Positions 1 through 5,513 of a stretch of 5,513 nt of DNA are shown here, piece by piece (position 1 is the first letter of the stretch; each line of letters opens with the position of its first letter). This DNA is from Bryobacterales bacterium (GTDB lineage Bacteria > Acidobacteriota > Terriglobia > Bryobacterales > Bryobacteraceae): the NCBI GenBank assembly GCA_003132905.1, contig PKZC01000463.1, positions 1-5,513 on the forward strand. The letters are read 5' to 3'. A model generated the notes under the pieces. It made no database searches. It was not told the DNA's origin and saw only the letters and a program-made list of their open reading frames with translations. A program made the position numbers and the translations under genes.

Positions 1-384
1 GACGTGCCGCTCGAAGAAAAGTGCCCGCAGTGCGCCAGCAATCTGGTGCTGAAGAACGGGCGCTTCGGCGAGTTCACGGCCTGCAGCACGTATCCGAAAT
101 GCAAATACGTGAAGCAGAAGACCATCGGCGTGCCGTGCCCCAACTGCACGGAAGGTGAAGTGGTGGAGCGGCGGTCGAAGCGCGGGAAGACGTTCTACGG
201 CTGCAACCGGTATCCCGAATGTTCGTTTGTGGCGTGGGGCAAACCGATTCAGGAGAAGTGCCCGGATTGCGGGTCGAGCTACCTGATCGAGAAGTGGCTG
301 AAGGCCGGCGCGGTGGCGCAATGTCCGAACGGGGAATGCAAGTTTAAGAAGCCGCTGGCGGTGCCGGTGGAAGTGACGGCGTAA
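1..384 (+). CDS. topA: DNA topoisomerase I, C-terminal zinc-ribbon region (partial, 5' end outside window)
   Basis: This is the last 127 codons of a type IA topoisomerase; the reading frame is open from the window edge and stops at TAA 382-384. The enzyme relaxes negative supercoils in the cytoplasm by single-strand passage; its catalytic toroid lies upstream and is not visible. What is visible is three successive tetra-cysteine zinc ribbons, counted from the first codon here: C8/C11/C28/C34, C46/C49/C68/C74 and C87/C90/C108/C113. All twelve cysteines are present. The first two ribbons carry the family pattern of G-[RK]-F/Y-x-x-C followed by YPxC. In this family the ribbons bind single-stranded DNA and, in E. 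coli, RNA polymerase. The fragment ends in a short hydrophobic tail after the third ribbon. Third positions are strongly GC-rich (17 of 20 in codons 61-120). The in-frame GTG at position 4 is internal, not a start. The identity is secure from the ribbon spacing; only completeness is unknown. Confidence 0.93.
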   Translation, partial: DVPLEEKCPQCASNLVLKNGRFGEFTACSTYPKCKYVKQKTIGVPCPNCTEGEVVERRSKRGKTFYGCNRYPECSFVAWGKPIQEKCPDCGSSYLIEKWLKAGAVAQCPNGECKFKKPLAVPVEVTA

Positions 385-516
385 GGCAGCCGTTCCCCAG
401 GCGTCCGGCAACACGAGTTCTCCAAATAGGTCGGATCAACGATCAATTTCCGCTCTAAAAGCCGCCGTTTGTAAATAATTCTTCTGTCCGGTCCAAATTT
501 GATTTAGAATGCTGCA
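385..516. other. Intergenic region between topA and the large membrane-protein gene
   Basis: These 132 bases follow the topA stop. I find no hairpin followed by a T-run that would be a convincing intrinsic terminator. The best pairing near the stop is only four base pairs (GCCG at 389-392 with CGGC at 406-409). A short direct repeat, GATCAAC/GATCAAT, lies at 434-447. The right half (about 465-510) is clearly richer in A and T than the flanking genes and holds the candidate promoter of the next gene. Confidence 0.6.
505..510 (+). promoter_or_regulatory. Candidate -10 box (TAGAAT) for the large gene, at leaderless spacing
   Basis: TAGAAT matches the sigma-70 consensus TATAAT at five of six positions and sits in an AT-rich stretch. 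It ends six bases before the ATG at 517, so a start site seven bases downstream of the hexamer falls on the A of the start codon. The region 17 bases upstream (TTCTGT at 482-487) is a poor -35 match. No purine-rich Shine-Dalgarno sequence is present between 495 and 516, which agrees with a leaderless message. This is inferred from sequence alone. Confidence 0.4.
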
Positions 517-3500
517 ATGCGAGTGACAGCGGCTGGCATTATCCTGTCTCTATTCGAGTTCCTGGCCGTTGCAACGGGATTGCCTGCGTCACCGGCATCC
601 GACGCGAAGGCCGAAAAACCACCGGATGTTCTCTGCCTCCATTTTTACGGGCAGACAGAGTGCGACCTCAGGTCCTTGAAGCCAAAGAAGATTCGGACGC
701 TGATCGCCACTGTACCCGATCCCTACCGAACCGATCTCCGGCTCCTCTTCGATCGATCGCTCGACTCCATTTTGTGGGCTGTCGCAGACTCAGGATATTC
801 GCTCGAAAGCCGCTGGCTGCCCTGGGCTGCAACGGCACCCGATACTGTTTCGCTGACACTTGCGCCCGCACCAAGCCCAGCGCCGGCCGCACCACAAAAG
901 TTAACCTTGTCGCTCTCTCAAAGTGGCGACCGGCCGAAAGACAAACCCGGTATTTTGTTATTCCGTGGTGAGCGTCGACTTGAGGAATGGGATGACGTCT
1001 TAGTCGTGTTCCTGGTAGGGGAAACCGTCACCGGGGGCCTAAACCGCCACGCGTTTAGCAAGGCGCTGGATTATATCGATGAGATTTCCGATGACGTTGA
1101 CCGAGACGGTGCGCGGGATATTCGGATCGTTGGCCCGACCTTTTCCGGTACGTTCGATTCACTAGCGGAGGTGATCCGAGAGCAGAACGCGGCAGAAACG
1201 TTCCACTTTCACCTCATCTCCGGCACAGCCACCGACCAAAGATCGCAGCGAAAGTTTGTCGAGGACCAATTCGGAAGTGCGACGATTCATTTCAGCACCA
1301 CCGTTGAGAATGACACATTCGCGATTCACGCATTTGTGGATTACATTTGGCACGGCTGGTGGGGCAAACCCGGGGAAATCGCGGTGCTCGCCGAAGATCA
1401 AACTGCTTACGGACGCATTACTGATGAATGGCGGCATCTGGGGCGCGAATCTCCAGAACAGTGGCTATTCATGCGATTTCCTTATGGAATCTCACGGCTG
1501 AGGAACTCCTATGAGCAGGAAAATGCGGCCGCGACGCTCACCAACGCGGAACCGTCGACGCCCAAGGGAACCGTTCCGCAGACCCTCCAGTTCAATCTAG
1601 GGACCCCCGACGAGCGAGACATTGTGCCTGCCTATTCCAAGGTACAAAGTCCAATTTCGCAGGAAGCCGCTTTAATGAGTATTTCGACGGCGCTGCAACG
1701 CGAGCATGTCAGCTACGTGGGCATCGTCGCGACGGACGTTTTGGATGCCGTATTTCTGGTCAGATTTTTGCGCAAAAACTGCCCTGACGCCCGGATCTTC
1801 ATGCTCGATTCGGATCTTCTCTTTGCGAGGGCAGAGCCGAATACGGCGCTGGAGGGCATTCTGAACATCACTACCTACCCGCTTTTTAGTCGAAATCAGC
1901 ACTGGACGAAATCGGAGTTGAGGGGCGGGCGCCCGCGGCGGACTGCTTTTGCCAACCGTTATGCCGAAGGCGAATACAACGCCGCGCGCAAGCAGTTGTG
2001 GGAGATGAACGCAATTTCGAACGGCGAACCCAAGAAAGGCAAGGGCGAACCCCAGGAAGAAGAAATTCTCCTCGAGTACAGGCGGCCTGACGACCGCTAC
2101 CCGGATGAGAGGAAACCACCGCTTTGGCTCACCGTGCTCGGTCGGGACGGCTATTGGCCGGTTGCTCTGCTGGACAAGGTTTTCCTGAAAGAGCCCGAAA
2201 TTCCCGAGACTAGCTATCTTGGACCGGGACCTTCGGTGTCCGGGCCGCGGCAAGAATTAAAGCCCGAACCGCCGTCCCACGCATGGTCCCTCATTCTCGC
2301 ATTCTTTGCGATTACTAGCGTGCTGAACTCGCTCTATATATGGCTCGTGTACCTGCATCCGAAGCCGCCGCATCCGTTGGAGAAGCTAAAACGGATTTGG
2401 CAAGGGACTTCGGTGGGGTTGTACCGTTTCTTGGCCTCCTACCCACGAGCTACCGCCGATTCGGCCCACATCAACAAGGATCGGGAAGCCGCGCAATCGG
2501 AGGCCGTGAGATGTCCTCCTTTACTGCTGGTGGTCACCCTGGTGCTTTCGAGCGTCCAGGCGGTGATAGCAGCGGCTGGGATCCCGTTCGTCTTCCGCAA
2601 CAGCAGCAGGGCTTTCGGCGACTATTTACTCTTCTGGGTGCCAATCGCATCGCTTTTGATTCTGTTGGCGGCCGCTTGTTCGCTTTCGCTCCGCCAATTC
2701 GCGAACAGGAGGGCCATTGCCAAGCTCGGCCAAGCCAAGAGTTCGGGAAGTGACGGCCAGATCCTGACTCGGCTTGCCTGGATTAGCTACCTCACATTTC
2801 TTGCGCTTTGGTGGTGGCCATTTCTCACATCCTGGCATGACGACGACCAGCGACTTTTCTTTTTCGCTTACCGCATGTCGCATCCCGCCAGCGGCGTTTC
2901 TCCCGCAACGCCCGTCCTGCTGCTCCTCGCGGGCCTCTTCGCCTGGGGCTATATGCTGGTGGTGCGCAGGGCAACCGTACCCCCGCCCGAGGTTCCGGAG
3001 TTAGGACATTCCAGAACGCTCGTCAAAATTCTAAACCAGGGTTTGTCTCAAGCAGCTCCGTGGCGCAGCTTGATCCTCGCGCTCTCCGTCGTGGTGGTAT
3101 GGGGTATTGTCTTTGGTGGCTTGCGGCGCTTGATGAGCGTCGAAGCTCGCTCCTACGATCTGCTCGTACTACTTCTTCTTGCTCTCAATTATGGGCTCCT
3201 GTTCGCGACATGGGCGCAACTTCTGGAAGCATGGAAGAACTTTCAACGCTTCCTGGAGTTGCTGGAACGGAACGCGATCCGGAATGCTTTTTCCAGACTG
3301 CCGAAGGAGCTCTCAGCGCTGCCTCTCTTTCAAAAGGAACCCCAGAAGATAGATTTATGTACATCCGCCCGCTGCAGTCATACTGCCGACGCGTTAGCGG
3401 CGGAGGCCGGTTCTGCATTATCCGATTTTCGGATTGGGGAGCGCGCGTCGAAAATCCGCGATTTGATGCGCTCTTCGGAGGGTCAACTTGCCAATGGCCT

Positions 3501-4098
3501 ACGCGAGCAGCCTGACGGCTATGAGCAGGTTTCGGCGGTGAGCCATCAACTCGAGCAAACTGTGTTGCTCATCGCGGACGACCTTGTCCAATGGTCGCAG
3601 GAGCAATTTTGGCGAGACGGAAACTCTGACAGCCTGGACAGCGAGATAGCGGCACAGGATCATCACCCGCCGATCGGGAAGAGGGAACGTGAGCGGATAC
3701 TGGCCGAAGAGTTCATTGCGCTGCGAATCGTCATGTATATCCGGCACGTCTTACGCCAAATGCGGTCTGTGCTTTGGTTCATAGTCATCGATTTCGTCTT
3801 GACGGTATTGGCATTAAGTTCGTACCCGTTTCAGTCCAATCGGGTGGTAAGTGTAGCTTGTGTCGGAATTCTCGTCATCCTCGGCGCCGGTATGGTCGTC
3901 GTCTTAGCGCAGATGGATAGGAACACGGTGCTCAGCCGACTATCGGATGGCACGCCTCATGAACTCGGAACATCGTTCTATCTGCGCCTCACCTCTTTCG
4001 GGGCCTTGCCTTTGTTGACCGTTTTGGCCACCCAGTTCCCACCGATCGCTCAATTCTTGTCAGGATGGGTCCAGCCGGTTCTTGAAGCGCTGCGCTGA
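517..4098 (+). CDS. Large exported/membrane protein: periplasmic-binding-like N-terminal half plus about ten transmembrane helices; function unknown
   Basis: I do not recognise a named gene. Residues 1-30 form a signal peptide or N-terminal anchor (hydrophobic 5-22, then small residues suited to cleavage near 27-30). Residues 38-103 form a conserved-looking block containing IATVPDP (63-69). An Ala/Pro-rich linker covers about 105-135. Residues 160-560 resemble a type-1 periplasmic binding fold (as in branched-chain amino-acid receptors): FLVGET (165-170), RIVGPTFSGT (203-212), VLAEDQTAYG (290-299), FPYGISRLRN (321-330), and alternating strand/helix pattern in VGIVATD (401-407) and LRKNCPDARIFMLDSD (418-433). 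Predicted membrane helices: 590-612, 669-690, 703-724, 751-770, 797-816, 849-869, 880-902, 1084-1104, 1110-1131 and 1155-1173. Arg/Lys in loops 725-750 and 817-848 and acidic residues in 774-777 support a periplasmic N-terminal half. The cytoplasmic insert 903-1083 is charged and mostly helical, with no kinase, cyclase or nucleotide-binding motif. ATG 517 has no Shine-Dalgarno; TGA interrupts the out-of-frame ATG at 509. Third-position GC (13/20 and 12/20 in two sampled stretches) is lower than in topA. A sensor or solute-handling role is inference. Confidence 0.85.
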   Translation: MRVTAAGIILSLFEFLAVATGLPASPASDAKAEKPPDVLCLHFYGQTECDLRSLKPKKIRTLIATVPDPYRTDLRLLFDRSLDSILWAVADSGYSLESRWLPWAATAPDTVSLTLAPAPSPAPAAPQKLTLSLSQSGDRPKDKPGILLFRGERRLEEWDDVLVVFLVGETVTGGLNRHAFSKALDYIDEISDDVDRDGARDIRIVGPTFSGTFDSLAEVIREQNAAETFHFHLISGTATDQRSQRKFVEDQFGSATIHFSTTVENDTFAIHAFVDYIWHGWWGKPGEIAVLAEDQTAYGRITDEWRHLGRESPEQWLFMRFPYGISRLRNSYEQENAAATLTNAEPSTPKGTVPQTLQFNLGTPDERDIVPAYSKVQSPISQEAALMSISTALQREHVSYVGIVATDVLDAVFLVRFLRKNCPDARIFMLDSDLLFARAEPNTALEGILNITTYPLFSRNQHWTKSELRGGRPRRTAFANRYAEGEYNAARKQLWEMNAISNGEPKKGKGEPQEEEILLEYRRPDDRYPDERKPPLWLTVLGRDGYWPVALLDKVFLKEPEIPETSYLGPGPSVSGPRQELKPEPPSHAWSLILAFFAITSVLNSLYIWLVYLHPKPPHPLEKLKRIWQGTSVGLYRFLASYPRATADSAHINKDREAAQSEAVRCPPLLLVVTLVLSSVQAVIAAAGIPFVFRNSSRAFGDYLLFWVPIASLLILLAAACSLSLRQFANRRAIAKLGQAKSSGSDGQILTRLAWISYLTFLALWWWPFLTSWHDDDQRLFFFAYRMSHPASGVSPATPVLLLLAGLFAWGYMLVVRRATVPPPEVPELGHSRTLVKILNQGLSQAAPWRSLILALSVVVVWGIVFGGLRRLMSVEARSYDLLVLLLLALNYGLLFATWAQLLEAWKNFQRFLELLERNAIRNAFSRLPKELSALPLFQKEPQKIDLCTSARCSHTADALAAEAGSALSDFRIGERASKIRDLMRSSEGQLANGLREQPDGYEQVSAVSHQLEQTVLLIADDLVQWSQEQFWRDGNSDSLDSEIAAQDHHPPIGKRERERILAEEFIALRIVMYIRHVLRQMRSVLWFIVIDFVLTVLALSSYPFQSNRVVSVACVGILVILGAGMVVVLAQMDRNTVLSRLSDGTPHELGTSFYLRLTSFGALPLLTVLATQFPPIAQFLSGWVQPVLEALR

Positions 4099-4106
4099 GG
4101 GCGCTT
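4085..4106. terminator. Inverted repeat at the convergent gene ends; possible weak bidirectional terminator
   Basis: AAGCGC (4085-4090) and GCGCTT (4101-4106) form a perfect six-base-pair stem around a ten-base loop that contains the TGA stop (4096-4098) of the large gene. A second small stem, GCTGA (4107-4111) with TCAGC (4117-4121), overlaps the stop of the minus-strand VOC gene. Neither is followed by a T-run on either strand, so an efficient intrinsic terminator is doubtful, but the convergent layout with a 14-bp gap makes some termination signal here plausible. Confidence 0.25.
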
Positions 4107-4112
4107 GCTGAA

Positions 4113-4523
4113 TTACTCAGCCTGCTCGCAGTTGATTTCCCACGAGACGCCGAATTGATCCACGAGCACCCCAAAGCGGACCGCCCAAAAGGTCTTCTGC
4201 AGCGGCATTTGCACGACTCCGTTTTCCGACAGCGCCTGGAAAATACGTTCGGCCTGATCGGGGTCGTTGAGCCCTACCGTGAGGTGGAAACCGCTCGGCG
4301 GCTGATACTGCTCCGGCAGAACATCGGCGCCATAGAGGACACTGGTCCCGAGTGTCAGCGTGGCATGCAGGATTTTTCCACGAAATTCCGGGGGCGCCTG
4401 TTCGGCCATGGGGGAATTGCCGTAAGTGAGCATCGTTACGATTTTGCCGCCCAGGCAGCGCTCATAAAAGTGAAATGCGGCCTCGCATTGACCGCTGAAA
4501 CTAACATGGGGATTCAATTTCAT
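4113..4523 (-). CDS. VOC-superfamily protein, PhnB/YjdN-like
   Basis: This is a complete 136-residue cytoplasmic protein of the vicinal-oxygen-chelate superfamily (glyoxalase / bleomycin-resistance / dioxygenase fold), closest in pattern to the PhnB/YjdN group, sometimes annotated as 3-demethylubiquinone methyltransferase-like. The first beta-alpha-beta module shows NPHVSFSGQCEAAFHFYE (4-21) and LGGKI (24-28), followed by ILHATLTLGTSVLYGAD (51-67). The second module shows HLTVGLND (80-87), a helix with AERIFQAL (91-98), and the hallmark ending W113-A-V-R-F-G-x-L-x-D122-x-F-G-V-x-W128. Length is normal for the family. The ATG at 4523-4521 is preceded by AAGGAG six bases away. The gene converges on the large membrane-protein gene (14-bp gap) and diverges from the DUF4189 gene. 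The substrate cannot be told from sequence: members include metal-dependent enzymes, resistance proteins and proteins of unknown role, and no neighbour gives a pathway. Confidence 0.92.
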   Translation of the reverse strand: MKLNPHVSFSGQCEAAFHFYERCLGGKIVTMLTYGNSPMAEQAPPEFRGKILHATLTLGTSVLYGADVLPEQYQPPSGFHLTVGLNDPDQAERIFQALSENGVVQMPLQKTFWAVRFGVLVDQFGVSWEINCEQAE

Positions 4524-4529
4524 CGTGCG

Positions 4530-4535
4530 CTCCTT
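4530..4535 (-). promoter_or_regulatory. Shine-Dalgarno sequence (AAGGAG) of the VOC gene
   Basis: Read on the minus strand, AAGGAG lies six bases upstream of the ATG and fixes the start of the VOC protein. It is the only strong Shine-Dalgarno sequence seen among the starts in this window; the starts at 517, 4584 and 5135 lack one. Confidence 0.8.
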
Positions 4536-4583
4536 GGAACCTAATGATCCTGCGTCTGGCAGTCGAATAGATGAACAGTACCG

Positions 4584-5078
4584 ATGAAAGCGCCACTAAA
4601 ACTGCTGACGCTCCTTTTGATAGTAATTGCGTTGGGGTTGAAACCGTCGCGGCCGATTTCCGCGGTTGCCGGAGACTGCCTCTACGAGTGCGAGAGTTCA
4701 ACATGCTACGACTTCAGTAACCACTCTGACTTTTGCGGCGAGCTGAGAGCGAAATGCCAGGCCAGGTGCTCGGGTCGTAGGCAGTGGGGCGCGATTGCCT
4801 ACAGCACGAAAGATAAAGGCGCCGGCTGGGCGTACGGTTTTAACGACCTGAGCGCGGCGAAAGCCGAGGCCATGCAACGGTGTTCGAAACAGGGCTCGGC
4901 TTGCAAACTGTGGGCTTGGTTTGAGAACGAATGCGGCGCCTTGGCGGCGGATGGCAGCATTGTTACCTGGGGAACGGCGAATCAAAAGGAGAATGCCCAG
5001 CAAAGGGCTCTGCTCGAATGCAAGAAGGCAGGCGGCAAGAACTGTGCGATCGAAGCTTGGGTCTGCTCGAAATTCTAG
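4584..5078 (+). CDS. Secreted cysteine-rich DUF4189-domain protein
   Basis: This is a complete 164-residue protein exported to the periplasm or outside. Residues 1-29 are a clear signal peptide: K2/K6 positive end, hydrophobic core 7-19, and a signal peptidase I site after A27-V28-A29. Residues 30-66 are a cysteine-rich segment with C32-x3-C36-x4-C41-x9-C51-x6-C58-x3-C62. Residues 67-161 match the DUF4189 pattern: WGAIAYS (68-74), WAYGF (82-86), A-x-A-E-A-x-x-R-C (92-100), C107-K-L-W-A-W (107-112), C117-G-A-L-A (117-121), W129-G, A138-x-x-R-A-L-x-x-C (138-146), and the closing C154/C161. The mature protein has twelve cysteines, an even number suited to six disulfides. DUF4189 has no established biochemical role known to me; it occurs as a small exported repeat-like domain. 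An in-frame TGA at 4572-4574 leaves ATG 4584 as the first start, with no clear Shine-Dalgarno. It diverges from the VOC gene across a 60-bp gap. Confidence 0.88.
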   Translation: MKAPLKLLTLLLIVIALGLKPSRPISAVAGDCLYECESSTCYDFSNHSDFCGELRAKCQARCSGRRQWGAIAYSTKDKGAGWAYGFNDLSAAKAEAMQRCSKQGSACKLWAWFENECGALAADGSIVTWGTANQKENAQQRALLECKKAGGKNCAIEAWVCSKF

Positions 5079-5121
5079 GCAACCGGGTATGCTGAGTAGG
5101 GCATCCGCTTGCCGCCCGGAT

Positions 5122-5127
5122 CATAAT
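5122..5127 (+). promoter_or_regulatory. Candidate -10 box (CATAAT) for the glucosidase gene, at leaderless spacing
   Basis: CATAAT matches TATAAT at five of six positions and ends seven bases before the ATG at 5135, placing a predicted start site on or next to the start codon. No Shine-Dalgarno lies in the last 15 bases before the ATG. The -35 region (about 5098-5104) is a poor match. If real, the promoter would separate this gene from the upstream DUF4189 gene despite the 56-bp gap. Confidence 0.3.
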
Positions 5128-5134
5128 TCGTCAA

Positions 5135-5513
5135 ATGCAATCTGAACGAGAACGCCTGCTCCAAGCCAGAAGCAGGACGTCGCATTGGAGGCGCTGGGGA
5201 CCGTACCTTTCCGAACGATCCTGGGGCAATCCGCGCGAAGACTATAGCGCCGATGGAACGGCGTGGGATTACTTCACGCACGATCATGCGCGCTCGCGGG
5301 CCTATCGCTGGACGGAAGATGGCATCGCGGGCATCTGCGACAATCACCAACGCCTGTGCTTCGCTTTCGCCTTTTGGAACGGCGTGGACCCGATCTTAAA
5401 AGAGCGGCTGTTCGGAGTGTCGGGCCCGGAAGGCAATCATGGCGAGGACGTCAAGGAATATTATTATTACCTCGATTCCACGCCGACGCACTCCTACATG
5501 AAGGCGCTGTACA
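5135..5513 (+). CDS. GH63 / MGH1-like glucosidase, N-terminal part (3' end outside window)
   Basis: The open frame runs 126 codons to the window edge without a stop. It begins at the only ATG after an in-frame TGA (5093-5095). The protein matches from memory the start of bacterial proteins annotated as glucosidase with an MGH1-like (GH63, mannosylglycerate-hydrolase type) domain, which are roughly 850-900 residues long, so most of the gene, including the catalytic (alpha/alpha)6 barrel, lies outside. Visible hallmarks are [11 protein letters not shown] (21-31), EDYS (35-38), [16 protein letters not shown] (44-59), DGIAGICDN (62-70), LKERLFG (88-94), [15 protein letters not shown] (100-114) and TPTHSYMK (116-123). 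No signal peptide is present, which suggests a cytoplasmic enzyme hydrolysing alpha-glucosides or alpha-mannosides; the true substrate cannot be read from this fragment. It follows the DUF4189 gene in the same direction after 56 bp, but nothing suggests a shared job. Confidence 0.9.
   Translation, partial: MQSERERLLQARSRTSHWRRWGPYLSERSWGNPREDYSADGTAWDYFTHDHARSRAYRWTEDGIAGICDNHQRLCFAFAFWNGVDPILKERLFGVSGPEGNHGEDVKEYYYYLDSTPTHSYMKALY

Noticed and set aside
385..412. Possible intrinsic terminator after topA
   Set aside because: The best stem is four base pairs with a 13-base loop and no T-run follows.
434..447. Short tandem repeat GATCAAC/GATCAAT upstream of the large gene, considered as an operator
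   Set aside because: Two seven-base copies are expected by chance at this length, and the repeat is not positioned symmetrically around the candidate promoter.
1672..2253. A 193-codon minus-strand open frame inside the large gene
   Set aside because: It lies wholly antisense to a gene with clear coding pattern, has a basic, low-complexity composition without domain pattern, and is best explained as a shadow of the plus-strand codons.
517..4098. Possibility that the large gene is a defence or mobile-element gene
   Set aside because: There is no nuclease, ATPase, reverse transcriptase, TIR or toxin motif, no flanking repeats or integrase, and the neighbours are ordinary chromosomal genes.
4155..4544. 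A 129-codon plus-strand open frame opposite the VOC gene
   Set aside because: The minus strand encodes a recognisable complete VOC protein with a strong ribosome binding site; the plus-strand translation shows no domain pattern.
5075..5350. A 91-codon minus-strand open frame near the right end
   Set aside because: It is antisense to the glucosidase coding region, whose plus-strand translation carries unmistakable family motifs.

Overview
The window reads as ordinary chromosomal DNA of moderately high GC from a Gram-negative bacterium. The tetra-cysteine tail of topoisomerase I, the very large signal-peptide-bearing membrane protein and the GH63-type glucosidase together recall Acidobacteriota genomes. 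That placement is an inference from remembered protein families, not a search result. I see no transposase, integrase, tRNA, rRNA or CRISPR array.

Layout, left to right. Positions 1-384 hold the 3' end of topA: three complete zinc ribbons and the stop codon. A 132-bp gap follows and ends in a promoter-like -10 box immediately before the next gene. Positions 517-4098 hold one 1193-residue gene of unknown function. It encodes an exported N-terminal half with the look of a type-1 periplasmic binding fold, followed by about ten membrane helices and a roughly 180-residue cytoplasmic insert. Fourteen bases further on, convergent on the minus strand, lies a small VOC/PhnB-like protein (4113-4523). 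Sixty bases separate it from a divergent gene for a secreted, cysteine-rich DUF4189 protein (4584-5078). From 5135 to the right edge runs the N-terminal part of a GH63/MGH1-like glucosidase, which is cut by the window end.

The genes do not form an evident operon or shared pathway. Orientation changes twice between 4098 and 4584, and the products (DNA topology, a membrane receptor-like protein, a VOC protein, a secreted small protein, a glycosidase) look functionally independent. The most unusual content is the large receptor-like membrane protein. Next are the cysteine-rich extension of the DUF4189 protein and two genes (517 and 5135) that lack a Shine-Dalgarno sequence and carry a -10-like hexamer at the spacing expected for leaderless transcripts. 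I do not see a convincing new multi-gene system in this window.
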